A DNA stretch of 64,000 nucleotides from Anaerorhabdus sp964386325. GTDB lineage: Bacteria > Bacillota_I > Bacilli_A > Erysipelotrichales > Erysipelotrichaceae. The number at the start of each line of letters is the position of its first letter. Position 1 is the first letter of the stretch. Positions 40,887-50,603 of the stretch are shown piece by piece. The DNA is taken from positions 62,001-126,000 of the forward strand of contig CAYLQY010000002.1 in the NCBI GenBank assembly GCA_964386325.1, written 5' to 3'. Both the position numbers and the translations under genes were made by a program. Below the pieces are notes generated by a model, which had not been told where the DNA came from, searched no databases, and saw only the letters and a list, made by a program, of their open reading frames with translations.

Positions 40887-42242
40887 ATGATAATTACAAT
40901 AGTAGGTGGTGGAAGTACATTTACACCAGGAATCGTTAAATCAATTGCTTTGCGCCAAAAAGATTTAGATGTAAATGAGATTCGTTTGTTTGATATCGAT
41001 GAAGAAAGACAGTACAAGGTTAGCGTTGTCGTTGATTACATTCTAAAAGAAATGAATTCACCAATTAAGTTAACTGTTACTACAATACCAGAAATTGCTT
41101 ATAAAGATGCTACATTTATTTTTGCACAAATGCGTGTAGGTAAATATGAAATGAGAATACATGATGAACAGATACCTTTGAAGTACGGTTGTGTTGGTCA
41201 AGAGACTTGTGGTTTAGGTGGATTAGCATATGGTCTGCGTACAATATTTCCAATGATGAAAGTAATAGATGACGTTGAAAAATATGCAAACAAAGATTAT
41301 TGGATTTTAAATTATTCTAATCCAGCGGCTGTGGTGAGTGAAGCTTGTAGAGTATTAAGACCAAATGCAAGAATTATTAATATTTGCGATATGCCAATAG
41401 CAATATTGGAGATGATTAGTAAATGTGTTAAGGATGCTTCCGATTATGAAAGCTATAAAGTTGATTATTTTGGACTAAATCATTTTGGATGGTTTACATC
41501 AATTGATTATCAAGGTAGAAATATCATGGAAGAAGCTAAGGAATATATTCTAAAGCATGAAACATTATTACCAGAAGTTTATATTGAAAAAATTAAACAA
41601 ACCAAATCTGAAGAAATTGTTCGACATGTAAGTAATTCTTGGTTGCATACATGGGCGAGTGAAAATGAAATGCTCAAATTATTTCCAGATTATTTACCAA
41701 ATACATATTTGAATTATTACTTTTTATCAAAGGAAAGCGTTGCTCACTCAAACCCAACTTATACACGAGCTAATGAAGTAATAAATTCACGCGAGAAAAA
41801 TCTATTTGAAGGCGTTGATCACTATTTAAAAACAGGCGAAATAACAAAAGAAGCATTTTATCATGGTGCACATGGAAATTTTATAGCCGATTTAGCGGTT
41901 TCTATTAAGAATGATGAGAATAAGGAATTTATAGTAATTGTAGAAAATAAAGGGATTATTCCTAATATTGCGAATGATGCTATGATTGAGGTACCACTAA
42001 AAATTGGAAAAAATGGTCCTGTTTATGCAAAACGTGATGCAATACCATTATTCTATAAAGCAATGATGGACCAACAGCTAGCTTCTGAGAAATTACTTGT
42101 TGAAGGTGCAATTGAAGGAGATTATCTAAAAGTTCTGCAATCATTTTCATTGAATAAAACAGTTAATAGTGCGAATGACGCTAAAGCAATTCTTGATGAA
42201 ATGATAGAAGTTAATAAAGCTTATTGGCCGACATTAAAATAA
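40887..42242 (+). CDS. GH4 6-phospho-alpha-glucosidase (GlvA/MalH-like)
   Basis: The 451-residue NAD- and Mn-dependent enzyme has the Rossmann start VGGGSTFTPGIV, EQIPLKYGCVGQETCGLGG, NYSNPAAVVSEA, metal ligand Cys167 in NICDMP and His199 in LNHFGW. The CDMP motif is typical of the phospho-alpha-glucosidase branch. It hydrolyses maltose-6'-phosphate-type products of the IICB just upstream (9-base gap). Confidence 0.88.
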   Translation: MIITIVGGGSTFTPGIVKSIALRQKDLDVNEIRLFDIDEERQYKVSVVVDYILKEMNSPIKLTVTTIPEIAYKDATFIFAQMRVGKYEMRIHDEQIPLKYGCVGQETCGLGGLAYGLRTIFPMMKVIDDVEKYANKDYWILNYSNPAAVVSEACRVLRPNARIINICDMPIAILEMISKCVKDASDYESYKVDYFGLNHFGWFTSIDYQGRNIMEEAKEYILKHETLLPEVYIEKIKQTKSEEIVRHVSNSWLHTWASENEMLKLFPDYLPNTYLNYYFLSKESVAHSNPTYTRANEVINSREKNLFEGVDHYLKTGEITKEAFYHGAHGNFIADLAVSIKNDENKEFIVIVENKGIIPNIANDAMIEVPLKIGKNGPVYAKRDAIPLFYKAMMDQQLASEKLLVEGAIEGDYLKVLQSFSLNKTVNSANDAKAILDEMIEVNKAYWPTLK

Positions 42243-42249
42243 TAGTAAA

Positions 42250-42276
42250 AAGTCTTAGAATGTCTAAGGCTTTTTT
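42250..42276 (+). terminator. Terminator of the GH4 operon
   Basis: A 10-bp stem AAGTCTTAGA / TCTAAGGCTT (one G-U) with ATG loop and T6. Its left arm is identical to that of the fakA terminator at 31014. Confidence 0.88.
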
Positions 42277-42328
42277 ACATTTTAAGAGAAGAGATATGCT
42301 ATACTAATGCTATTAAAGAGGTGCTAAA

Positions 42329-43300
42329 ATGAATGAGATAAAAGAGTTATTAGTTAAATATAGTAAGCAGTTTGAATGTGATTTTTTCTTATATGATGAA
42401 GCGTTTAATTGCGTTGCATACACGAGAGAAAGATTAGGGTTTAGAAATGATAATCAAGATAAAGAGGCTGTTGTTTCTTTTCAAGTTGGAAAACATGATT
42501 TTCATATTGTTACAGATGAAAAAGAAAACCGTGATTACTTAATGGTTGTTGCTATTGCTTGTAAGAATAGATTAGAAAAGCAAAGAGAAGAATTATCAAT
42601 TGAAGAATTAATAAAGGAAGCAATTCAAGATACATTAACTGAGGAAGAGCTTAAACGATGTGATCAACATATGTTTGAAGACATTTATCAGCTTTATATA
42701 ATAAAGCCAAAACAAGATCAAGAACGATTTGATGATTTGAAAGAAATCTTCTTTATTGATGATGAAATTGTAGTGACGATGGATGATAAGACAATTGTAC
42801 TAGCGAATCAAATGGAACCTAGTGAGCTTTATGCGAATAACATGTTAAGTGATTTTAGAAAATACAAACTTGATTGCTCAATAGTATTTGGAGAAACAAT
42901 ACGTTCGGCAAGCGAATTGCATCAAAGTGTTAAAGAATTGATGGATGTATTTTTATTAGGGCAAATGTTTTATGAAGACAAAGACATACTATCTTCTAAT
43001 GACTTAGGTGTATCTTATTTAGTATCTAAGTTATCACAAAATGATCTACGTAAAATAAGTGGTATGTGGACGAAGAATAGCTATGAGTTGATAACAGATT
43101 TTGACATTGAGTTTATCACAACATTTTTGAGTTGTAATTTATCGATATATGACACTGCAAATAAGTTGGTGATTGCAGAAGATGAAGTAGCAAAAAATAT
43201 TGAAAAAATTAATCAAAAGATTCATCTAAATATTCTTAATTTTGAGGATGCAATGAAAGTAGCATTATTAATCATGATGAAGAAGAGGATAGAAGAATGA
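42329..43300 (+). CDS. PucR/CdaR-like transcriptional regulator
   Basis: The 323-residue protein has a GAF/PAS-like N terminus, a middle region resembling the GGDEF-like domain of CdaR (about 120-220) and a C-terminal HTH_30-like segment (FLSCNLSIYDTANKLVI followed by EDAMKVALLIMM). The HTH is divergent: the usual HRNT-x-xYR core is not clear. It overlaps the peptidase gene by 4 bases (ATGA). Signal unknown. Confidence 0.62.
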   Translation: MNEIKELLVKYSKQFECDFFLYDEAFNCVAYTRERLGFRNDNQDKEAVVSFQVGKHDFHIVTDEKENRDYLMVVAIACKNRLEKQREELSIEELIKEAIQDTLTEEELKRCDQHMFEDIYQLYIIKPKQDQERFDDLKEIFFIDDEIVVTMDDKTIVLANQMEPSELYANNMLSDFRKYKLDCSIVFGETIRSASELHQSVKELMDVFLLGQMFYEDKDILSSNDLGVSYLVSKLSQNDLRKISGMWTKNSYELITDFDIEFITTFLSCNLSIYDTANKLVIAEDEVAKNIEKINQKIHLNILNFEDAMKVALLIMMKKRIEE

Positions 43301-44247
43301 AAATTCCAGCATTTATAAAATTACCATGTACGATTGGTGTTGTTGCACCTTCTTTTGGTGTGTCAGGAGAACGATACATTGCTAATTATGAAAAAGCAAA
43401 ACAAGAGTTAATAAAAGAAGGCTTCACGATTGTAGAATGTAAGAGTATTTATCAATTAGAAAAAGCACAAAGTAACACCCCAAAAAACAGAGCAAAGGAA
43501 TTAATGAAATTCTATCTGGATGACAAAATTGATATTGTTTGGTCATGTGCAGGGGGCGAGATAATGAATGAAATTCTACCGTACTTAGATTTTAAATTGT
43601 TAAAACAAGCAAAACCAAAATGGTTTATTGGTTATTCAGACAATACGAATTTTTGCTTACCTCTTGCAACTCATGCACATATTGCATCGATCTATGGTAT
43701 GACAATGACAGAATATAAAACAGATCAATGGATAGAATCAAGCAATGATTTAATAATGTTACTTAAAAATGATAAGACAGTATTTAAACAATATTTGGAT
43801 GAAGATACAGGTGTTTTACCACGAAGAAATATTAAACTCGAAGGTTATTTAATTGGTGGAACATTAGATGTTATTACAAATTTAATGGGTACTGAATATG
43901 AAATAATTAAAAAATTTAGTAAAAGAAAAAAAGGGAAAGTTTTATTATATTTAGAAGCCTACGATTATAATGTTCTAGGTGTTAAGCGCTGCTTATGGCA
44001 AATGAGTCAAGCAGGATATTTTAATCATATTCAAGGAATAGTTTTGGGTAAGTTAAGAATACCAGAACCACTTTTTGATGTGACACTTGATGAAGCATTG
44101 AAAGATTTGAAATTGAATATTCCAATTATTTACGATGTTGAAGTGGGTCATACATATCCAACAATTCCTTTTGTAAATGATGCATATGCAAAAGTTGAAG
44201 TGAAAAATGAGCGTTTTACAATTACTTATGATTTTAAACATAAATAA
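43297..44247 (+). CDS. S66 peptidase, LD-carboxypeptidase/MccF-like
   Basis: The 316-residue protein has the S66 triad: Ser114 (GYSDNTN), Glu220 (YLEAYD) and His285 (VGHTYP). Spacing matches MccF, which cleaves microcin C-like aminoacyl nucleotides, and LdcA, which trims muropeptides. Without a signal peptide it is cytoplasmic. Translationally coupled to the PucR-like regulator through ATGA. Which of the two activities applies is not decidable here. Confidence 0.85.
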   Translation: MKIPAFIKLPCTIGVVAPSFGVSGERYIANYEKAKQELIKEGFTIVECKSIYQLEKAQSNTPKNRAKELMKFYLDDKIDIVWSCAGGEIMNEILPYLDFKLLKQAKPKWFIGYSDNTNFCLPLATHAHIASIYGMTMTEYKTDQWIESSNDLIMLLKNDKTVFKQYLDEDTGVLPRRNIKLEGYLIGGTLDVITNLMGTEYEIIKKFSKRKKGKVLLYLEAYDYNVLGVKRCLWQMSQAGYFNHIQGIVLGKLRIPEPLFDVTLDEALKDLKLNIPIIYDVEVGHTYPTIPFVNDAYAKVEVKNERFTITYDFKHK

Positions 44248-44313
44248 TTTTGTTTATGCTTATCTATCTTTTATAAGATAGTAAAGTAGTCTAAAATAGA
44301 TGTGGGTGAAGAT

Positions 44314-46326
44314 ATGTCAAAAACATTAAAAGAATGTAGAATACCTCCTAAAAAAAGAGAGTTGTTCTCACAAATGGGAATTGAGACAAGTGAAGATTTA
44401 TTATCTTATTATCCTTTTCGTTATGAGCAACTTCAATGCAAACCTTATGAAGAATGGAAAATAAAAGATAGAATTGTAATTGAAGCAAGGTTAATTACTT
44501 ATCCTCGAAGTTTCTGTTTTAAAGGAAGTAGAACAATGACAAAATTCCAAGTTGAAAATGAGGATGATGTTTTTGATATTGTCATTTTTAATCGCCCATG
44601 GGCAAGCAAGATGGAACTTGGACAAACACTCACGATTATAGGTAACTACGAAGGAAATCGTAAAATTACAGCAATTCAATATAATACAAAACCATTGGTT
44701 GAACAGTTAGGGATTCAACCCGTGTATTCACTTAAATATGGGTTAACACAAAAAAATATCCATGAGTGTATAACACGTTGTTATGATTCAGTAAGAAATG
44801 AAATTGTGGATGATGTACCAAGCACGTATATTATGCGTTATCGCTTGCTTCATAAAAGAGATGCCTTAAGAATGATGCATTTTCCAAAATCTAATGAAGA
44901 GGTTGCACAAGCAATACGAACATTAAAGTATGAGGAATTTTTAAAGTTTCATTTAGCGATTCAACTTATTCGCAAACAAAATTCAGAATCTGTTCTTAAA
45001 GAAGGTAAACATTTTGATTTTGATGATGTATTTCGTTTAGCTAATCATTTACCATTTCCTTTAACAAAAGATCAAGTAAAAGCAGTGAATGATATTTTAG
45101 AAGACTTACAAAGTCAAAAGATTATGTATCGTCTGGTGCAAGGTGATGTTGGGTGTGGAAAAACAGTTGTTGCAGGACTTGCGATGTATGCCTGTTGCTT
45201 AGCTAAGAAACAGGCAGCATTATTAGCACCTACTGAAATTTTGGCAAAACAACATTATCAATCAATGAAAAATTTATTGAAATCAACCAATCTTCGCATC
45301 GATGTTTTATATTCAGCATTACCTACAGCAATAAAAAAAGATATTCTAGAAAGATTAAAAAATGGTGAAATTGATATTCTAGTTGGTACCCATTCTATAA
45401 TTCAACCCGATGTAGAATTCAAACAGTTGGGATTTGTTGTTGCGGATGAGCAACATCGCTTTGGAGTAGAACAACGTCGTAAGCTTATTGAAAAAGGGGA
45501 TAAAGTGGATTTCTTACTAATGACAGCAACCCCGATTCCTAGAACACTTGCGAATACTCTTTATGGAGACATGGATATAACAACCATTGAAACTATGCCA
45601 GCAGGTCGAAAAGAAGTGAAAACAGTTCTTGTTCAAGAGAATAGTTTTCGCCATGTTTTAGATGAAGTTGTAAGTAAGATTGAAGAGGGAAGACAAGTCT
45701 ATGTTGTATGCAGTGCAATTGAAGAGAGTGATAGCATTAACGTTAGAAATGTATTGACCATCTATGATAATTTAAAAAAAGCATTTAAAGGAATTGCTAA
45801 AGTCGGTGTCTTACATGGCAAAATGAGTAGTGAAGAGAAAGAAGAAATTATGAGAGAATTTGATAAAAATGAAATTCAAATTCTAGTTTCCACAACCGTC
45901 ATTGAAGTTGGTGTAAATGTTGTGAATGCAACACTCATGATTATTTATGATGCCCATCGTTTTGGCTTGAGTCAGCTCCACCAGTTGCGTGGACGTGTTC
46001 AACGGGGCTCTGAACAAGGGATATGTTATCTGCTTACGGATAGCCAAGATGAGAACAGTTTAGAACGTTTACGTGTTTTAGTAAACACGAATAATGGTTT
46101 TGAAATTTCTGCCGAAGACTTACGTTTGCGAGGACCTGGTGATATACTAGGAACTAGACAGAGTGGGTTACCTGCCTTTTTATTGGGTAATTTGGTAGAG
46201 GACACAAAAATAATCGAGACAACTAAAAAAGACTGTTTAGAAATTCTTCAACATGCAGAAGAAAATAGTCAACTCATTCAAAAAATAGTGCAAATCAATA
46301 TGAATGCGCTTACAACGATGGATTAG
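44314..46326 (+). CDS. recG: ATP-dependent DNA helicase RecG
   Basis: The 670-residue helicase has the N-terminal wedge OB domain, Walker A GDVGCGKTVVA, DEQHRFGVEQR, TATPIPRTL and QLRGRVQRG. It reverses stalled forks and processes junctions. I prefer ATG 44314 after GGTGAA; a GTG at 44302 is possible. rnc follows 12 bases after the stop. Confidence 0.96.
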   Translation: MSKTLKECRIPPKKRELFSQMGIETSEDLLSYYPFRYEQLQCKPYEEWKIKDRIVIEARLITYPRSFCFKGSRTMTKFQVENEDDVFDIVIFNRPWASKMELGQTLTIIGNYEGNRKITAIQYNTKPLVEQLGIQPVYSLKYGLTQKNIHECITRCYDSVRNEIVDDVPSTYIMRYRLLHKRDALRMMHFPKSNEEVAQAIRTLKYEEFLKFHLAIQLIRKQNSESVLKEGKHFDFDDVFRLANHLPFPLTKDQVKAVNDILEDLQSQKIMYRLVQGDVGCGKTVVAGLAMYACCLAKKQAALLAPTEILAKQHYQSMKNLLKSTNLRIDVLYSALPTAIKKDILERLKNGEIDILVGTHSIIQPDVEFKQLGFVVADEQHRFGVEQRRKLIEKGDKVDFLLMTATPIPRTLANTLYGDMDITTIETMPAGRKEVKTVLVQENSFRHVLDEVVSKIEEGRQVYVVCSAIEESDSINVRNVLTIYDNLKKAFKGIAKVGVLHGKMSSEEKEEIMREFDKNEIQILVSTTVIEVGVNVVNATLMIIYDAHRFGLSQLHQLRGRVQRGSEQGICYLLTDSQDENSLERLRVLVNTNNGFEISAEDLRLRGPGDILGTRQSGLPAFLLGNLVEDTKIIETTKKDCLEILQHAEENSQLIQKIVQINMNALTTMD

Positions 46327-46338
46327 GAGGAAATGAAA

Positions 46339-47016
46339 ATGACAGTTATCGAATGGCTTGAGCAAAGAAATATTATTGTTAAAAATACAGATTTGATTAA
46401 TCAAGCTTTTATGCACTCTTCATACGTGAATGAACACCGAAGCAAACATGATAATGAAAGACTTGAATTTATGGGCGATGCGGTACTTCAATTGTGGATT
46501 TCTGATAAGATATTTAGAATTGACCCACCGTTAGATGAAGGACATATGACGACCTTACGTGCTCAACTTGTCTGTGAGAAAGCTTTGGCAATTTATGCAA
46601 AAGAGTTAAGACTAAATAACTTTTTATTGTTAGGTTCAGGAGAAGAAAAATCAGGTGGAAGAGAAAGAGATTCAATTGTATCGGATATGTTTGAAGCCTT
46701 TTTAGGTGCTTTGTATATGGATAGCGGTATGGAAACTATTGATAATATCCTTGACGAAGTGATTACACCACGACTTCAAGACCCGAATCAAGTAATCGTT
46801 ATGGATTATAAAACTAAGCTACAGGAGTTTGTTCAGTCGGATACACGTAAAACTGTTACATATGAAGTTGTACGTGTTACTGGACCGTCAAATAATCCAA
46901 AATTTGATATTCAAGTAAAATTGGATGAAATAGTTTTGGGTAGAGGTAGCGGAAATAGCAAGAAGAAGGCAGAACAAATGGCTGCAAAAGATGCTTTTGA
47001 AAAGATGGTGAAATAA
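46339..47016 (+). CDS. rnc: Ribonuclease III
   Basis: The 225-residue enzyme has the signature NERLEFMGDAVLQLW, a second acidic patch DMFEAFLGALYMD and a C-terminal double-stranded RNA-binding domain (GSGNSKKKAEQMAAKDAFEK). It cleaves double-stranded RNA in rRNA and mRNA processing. ATG 46339 has AGGAGG 8 bases upstream; ATG 46333 is too close. smc and ftsY, its usual followers, are absent here. Confidence 0.97.
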   Translation: MTVIEWLEQRNIIVKNTDLINQAFMHSSYVNEHRSKHDNERLEFMGDAVLQLWISDKIFRIDPPLDEGHMTTLRAQLVCEKALAIYAKELRLNNFLLLGSGEEKSGGRERDSIVSDMFEAFLGALYMDSGMETIDNILDEVITPRLQDPNQVIVMDYKTKLQEFVQSDTRKTVTYEVVRVTGPSNNPKFDIQVKLDEIVLGRGSGNSKKKAEQMAAKDAFEKMVK

Positions 47017-48026
47017 TGGAAATTAGATCATTTGGAAAAACAAACGAAGGAATGGATGCCTTACTTTATACAATTGAAAATGATGCGATAAAAATTTCAG
47101 TATGTAACTATGGTGCAACACTAGTATCGCTAGTATTGAAACATAAAGGAATTGATGTTGTGCAAGGTTTTACTTGTGTACAGGGATATCAAAATGAAGT
47201 GCAATACATGGGTCAAACTATTGGAAGAGTTTGTAATCGTATTGGTAAAGGAGTATTCACTTTGAACGATGTTGAATATCATGTGCCGACAAATAATAAT
47301 GGTAATTCTTTGCATGGTGGAGATCATGGGTTTGATCAAAAAATTTGGTCAGTGGATGTTCAAGGTGACAAGATTATTTGTACATATTTAAGTCCAGATG
47401 GTGAAGAAGGATACCCAGGTAATTGTAATGTTACAGTTGCTTATACATTGTTAGATGATGGGATACGCTTTGATTATGAAGGAACTACCGATAAAGATAC
47501 GTTATTCAATATAACAAATCATTCATTCTTTAATTTAGATGGACCAACAAGTGAATCGGTATTGGAGCATAAAGTTAAAATTAATGCGAATTATTTTGCT
47601 GGAGTGGATGAGAATGGTTGTACTCATGATGAAATTTATCAAGTAAAAGATACAGCGTTTGATTTCATGGAATTTAAAACTATTGGTCAAGATATAAATA
47701 ATGATGAAATTCAGTTAAAGAATGGTAGTGGATATGATCATCACTTTTTAGTTTTCGGTGAAGGATTTAGAAAATTTGCAGTTTGCCAAGGGAAAAATGT
47801 AGAAATGACTATTTTTTCTGACTGCCCAGGTGTTCATTTATATTCATCAAATTTCTTAAATGGAACATCCGTTCATGGTAAAGAAGGCGGTAAATTTCCA
47901 TACCGAAGTTCAATATGTTTTGAAACACAGTATTACCCTAATGCCATACAAACAGAATCATTTGAAAAACCAATCCTAAGAAAAGGTGAGGTTTGTCATC
48001 ATAAGACAGAATTTAGATTTCTATAG
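47016..48026 (+). CDS. galM: Aldose 1-epimerase (galactose mutarotase)
   Basis: The 336-residue enzyme has NYGATLVSL, GRVCNRIGKG, NSLHGGDHGFD (catalytic His), ITNHSFFNLDG and the base Glu in CFETQYYPNA. It interconverts alpha- and beta-galactose. Its ATG overlaps the rnc stop (TAATG). galK follows after 12 bases, making a galMK pair. Confidence 0.95.
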   Translation: MEIRSFGKTNEGMDALLYTIENDAIKISVCNYGATLVSLVLKHKGIDVVQGFTCVQGYQNEVQYMGQTIGRVCNRIGKGVFTLNDVEYHVPTNNNGNSLHGGDHGFDQKIWSVDVQGDKIICTYLSPDGEEGYPGNCNVTVAYTLLDDGIRFDYEGTTDKDTLFNITNHSFFNLDGPTSESVLEHKVKINANYFAGVDENGCTHDEIYQVKDTAFDFMEFKTIGQDINNDEIQLKNGSGYDHHFLVFGEGFRKFAVCQGKNVEMTIFSDCPGVHLYSSNFLNGTSVHGKEGGKFPYRSSICFETQYYPNAIQTESFEKPILRKGEVCHHKTEFRFL

Positions 48027-48038
48027 TGGAGGAAAGTT

Positions 48039-49310
48039 ATGAAAATTAGCGAAATTAAAACTAAACTATTTCAAGGAGAATTTGACGAACAATTAAAAAT
48101 GATTAATTGTCGTGAAGACATCCAATCAGAGAAGGATCGTTATGGACAATTACTAGATCAAGCTCTTCAAAAGTTTTCTGATGTGGACGCACATTTGATT
48201 TGTGCACCTGGAAGAACTGAAGTAGGCGGAAATCACACGGATCATCAACAAGGGCGTGTACTTGCGGCAAGTGTAAATATGGATATTGCAACTGTAGTTG
48301 TTGCAAGCGATGATGTTTGTGAATACTATGCAGATGGATTTGAAGTAACACCAGTTAAAGTAACAGAATTAGATGTTGTAGATAGTGAAAAATTCACTTC
48401 AGAATCTTTGATTCGTGGAACATTAGCACGTTTTAAAGAATTGGGATATAACATTGGTGGATTTAAAGCAGTAAGTCATAGTAATGTTTTAAAAGGCTCA
48501 GGAATTTCTTCAAGCGCAGCATTTGAAGTATTAGTTGGAACTATTTTATCGGAACTTTATAATGATGGAAAAATTGATCATGTTGAAATTGCTAAGATTG
48601 GTCAATACGCAGAAAATAATTATTTCATGAAACCATGTGGATTATTAGATCAAATGGCATGTTCAGTAGGTGGATTTGTAACGATTGATTTTAAAGATAA
48701 ACAAAATCCAGTTGTTGAACAAGTTAAATTTGATTTTGCCCATTCAGATTATGCATTATGTTTAGTGGATACAAAAGGTGATCATGCTGATCTTTCCGAT
48801 GAATATGGATTAATGCCAAAAGAGATGAAAGAAGTTGCCCATGTATTAGGTAAAGAAATCCTTTCACAATGCACTAAAGAAGAATTTATGCAAAATATTG
48901 CAAAGATTCGTGAAACATGTTCAGACCGTGCATTATTGCGTGCAATTCATTTTTTCAATGAAACAGATCGTGTTTTAGATCAAGTAAAAGCATTAAAAGA
49001 AAATGATATGGAGACATTTAAAAAACTCATCATTGAGTCTGGTTATTCTTCATATATGTATCTTCAAAATGTGTATACTACAAAAGACATTGAACATCAA
49101 AATTTGTCGCTAGCACTTGCGGTATCTGAGCAATTATTAAAAGATAAAGGTGCTTATAGAGTTCACGGTGGTGGACTCGCGGGAACAATTCAAGCTTTTG
49201 TGCCTAAAACAATGTTAGAAGAATATCGTAAACAAATGGATGCGATTTATGGCGAAGGTTCATGCTTTGTATTATCAATTCGTCCAGTAGGTGGATATCA
49301 AATTATATAA
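48039..49310 (+). CDS. galK: Galactokinase
   Basis: The 423-residue GHMP kinase has the galactokinase motif APGRTEVGGNHTDHQQG, the ATP loop KGSGISSSAAFE and a C-terminal VHGGGLAGTIQAF. It makes galactose 1-phosphate. It is longer than the usual about 390 residues because of an N-terminal extension of about 55 residues before the substrate motif. TGGAGG precedes the ATG. galT and galE are not in this window. Confidence 0.95.
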   Translation: MKISEIKTKLFQGEFDEQLKMINCREDIQSEKDRYGQLLDQALQKFSDVDAHLICAPGRTEVGGNHTDHQQGRVLAASVNMDIATVVVASDDVCEYYADGFEVTPVKVTELDVVDSEKFTSESLIRGTLARFKELGYNIGGFKAVSHSNVLKGSGISSSAAFEVLVGTILSELYNDGKIDHVEIAKIGQYAENNYFMKPCGLLDQMACSVGGFVTIDFKDKQNPVVEQVKFDFAHSDYALCLVDTKGDHADLSDEYGLMPKEMKEVAHVLGKEILSQCTKEEFMQNIAKIRETCSDRALLRAIHFFNETDRVLDQVKALKENDMETFKKLIIESGYSSYMYLQNVYTTKDIEHQNLSLALAVSEQLLKDKGAYRVHGGGLAGTIQAFVPKTMLEEYRKQMDAIYGEGSCFVLSIRPVGGYQII

Positions 49311-49314
49311 AAAT

Positions 49315-49338
49315 AAAACTCACTGCAAAGTGAGTTTT
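49315..49338. terminator. Bidirectional terminator between galK and the LacI gene
   Basis: Stem AAAACTCACT / AGTGAGTTTT with GCAA tetraloop between convergent genes. Confidence 0.9.
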
Positions 49339-50360
49339 TACATCCAAGATAATGATGATTTAGGTTTACCGCATGATTGTCGAATAATGAGTTCACAAGG
49401 TACCATTGACATCATAGGATAAATCTTTTTTTGTTTTAAAAACATCGCAAGAAATTGAGCGCTAAATTCTCCCATTTTTTCTGATGGAACATTGATTGTT
49501 GTAAGTGGTGGATTGGCGTAAGCAGATGTTGGGTCGTTATTGAAACCAATCAGTGAAATATCATCTGGTACATTTAATCCAGCCTCACTTAGTGCGTTTA
49601 AAGCTCCAAAAGCAATAGGATCATTTGCACAAAAAACAGCAGTAGGTAATTTGGGTTGTGATAGTAATGACTTCATCATTTTGTAACCAGATTCTGTTGT
49701 GAATTCTTCTTCACGAATGTAACGTAAATATTCGACATTATATTGTGAACAATATTTTTCAAAATAGAATTTTCGTTGATCACGATATTGTAATCCATCA
49801 GTAGTATATTCAATACCACCAAGAAAAGCGATTCGCCGATGTCCTAAAGAAATAAGATATTCAACTGCATCTTTCATTGCGTTTTGAACATCCATGACAA
49901 TTGTATTTACATAAATTTTATCCATGAACATATCGATAAAAATAATTTTATCAGTAATTTTACGAAATTCAGCAATTTCAGTTTTGCTAAACTTACCAAT
50001 GCAAATAATGCCATCCATACCTTCAAGTTTTGTGAAATACTGTGCATCATTTCTGAATGAGCGAACAATTTCAATGTTGTTATTATGAAGGGTTGATTCT
50101 ACTCCTACACGAATTGAATGATAGAAGGGGTCTGTTAATTCTTTCTCATTAGTATACCATTGAACAATCCCAACGCGTTGGCGTGTATAATTATTTTTCA
50201 TTTTGATATCTTTTTTTACGTATCCCATTTTTTCAACTGTTTCAAATACTTTTTTCTTTGTACTTTCAGGTACATTTAGTGATGGATCGTAATTTAAGAC
50301 TCTTGAAACTGTAGAAATTGATACATTTGCAGCTTTTGCAACATCACGAATTGTGGCCAT
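49338..50360 (-). CDS. LacI/GalR-family transcriptional regulator
   Basis: The 340-residue regulator has the N-terminal helix-turn-helix TIRDVAKAANVSISTVSRVLN and a periplasmic-binding-protein-like effector domain (RRIAFLGG, PTAVFCANDPIAFGALNALSEAGLNVPDDISLIGFNN). The partner is probably galactose or a related sugar, because it faces the Mgl operon and converges on galMK. GGGAG precedes the ATG at 50360. Confidence 0.93.
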   Translation of the reverse strand: MATIRDVAKAANVSISTVSRVLNYDPSLNVPESTKKKVFETVEKMGYVKKDIKMKNNYTRQRVGIVQWYTNEKELTDPFYHSIRVGVESTLHNNNIEIVRSFRNDAQYFTKLEGMDGIICIGKFSKTEIAEFRKITDKIIFIDMFMDKIYVNTIVMDVQNAMKDAVEYLISLGHRRIAFLGGIEYTTDGLQYRDQRKFYFEKYCSQYNVEYLRYIREEEFTTESGYKMMKSLLSQPKLPTAVFCANDPIAFGALNALSEAGLNVPDDISLIGFNNDPTSAYANPPLTTINVPSEKMGEFSAQFLAMFLKQKKIYPMMSMVPCELIIRQSCGKPKSSLSWM

Positions 50361-50386
50361 AAAACATTTCTCCCTTGAATATTTTC

Positions 50387-50415
50387 AATGTAGCGTAAAA
50401 AAACATGATTGTCAA
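50387..50415 (-). promoter_or_regulatory. Promoter of the LacI-family gene
   Basis: Minus strand: TTGACA (50410-50415), 17-base spacer, TACATT (50387-50392). Confidence 0.65.
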
Positions 50416-50418
50416 TTC

Positions 50419-50429
50419 GTTTAGTAAAC
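50419..50429. promoter_or_regulatory. GTTTAGTAAAC palindrome (operator candidate 1)
   Basis: A perfect 5-1-5 palindrome 3 bases upstream of the LacI gene's -35. LacI-family regulators often use such sites. Confidence 0.55.
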
Positions 50430-50513
50430 AGATTAAGAGTTTTTAATATTGATAGTATAGAAAGTGCTTATATATAGGCGTTTATTGATGTTAGGTTAAA
50501 AAAATTATAAATA

Positions 50514-50525
50514 GTTTTACTAAAC
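50514..50525. promoter_or_regulatory. GTTTTACTAAAC site (operator candidate 2)
   Basis: A near copy of the palindrome at 50419, 35 bases upstream of the mgl -35. Together they could loop or flank the divergent promoters. No gene lies in 50361-50629. Confidence 0.5.
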
Positions 50526-50559
50526 ATCACAAAGTTCACACAAAAAATCATTAAGTTTG

Positions 50560-50589
50560 TTGACGGGATAGTTTGAATTGTTTTATGAT
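50560..50589 (+). promoter_or_regulatory. Promoter of the mgl operon
   Basis: TTGACG (50560-50565), 18-base spacer, TATGAT (50584-50589). Confidence 0.65.
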
Positions 50590-50603
50590 GTAAGCGTATA
50601 CAA
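50588..50603. promoter_or_regulatory. Catabolite-responsive element (cre)
   Basis: ATGTAAGCGTATACAA fits the 16-position cre consensus of Bacillota at every base. It overlaps the -10 end and start point, so CcpA binding would repress. A CGTATAC-11-GTATACG repeat (50595-50619) shares its right half. Confidence 0.78.

Noticed and set aside
43297..44247. S66 peptidase as definite microcin-immunity MccF
   Set aside because: The catalytic triad is shared with LdcA; sequence reading alone cannot separate the two.
44262..44279. CTATCTT/AAGATAG hairpin between the S66 peptidase gene and recG as a terminator
   Set aside because: The stem is short and A/T-rich and is followed by TAAAG, not T; weak evidence only.
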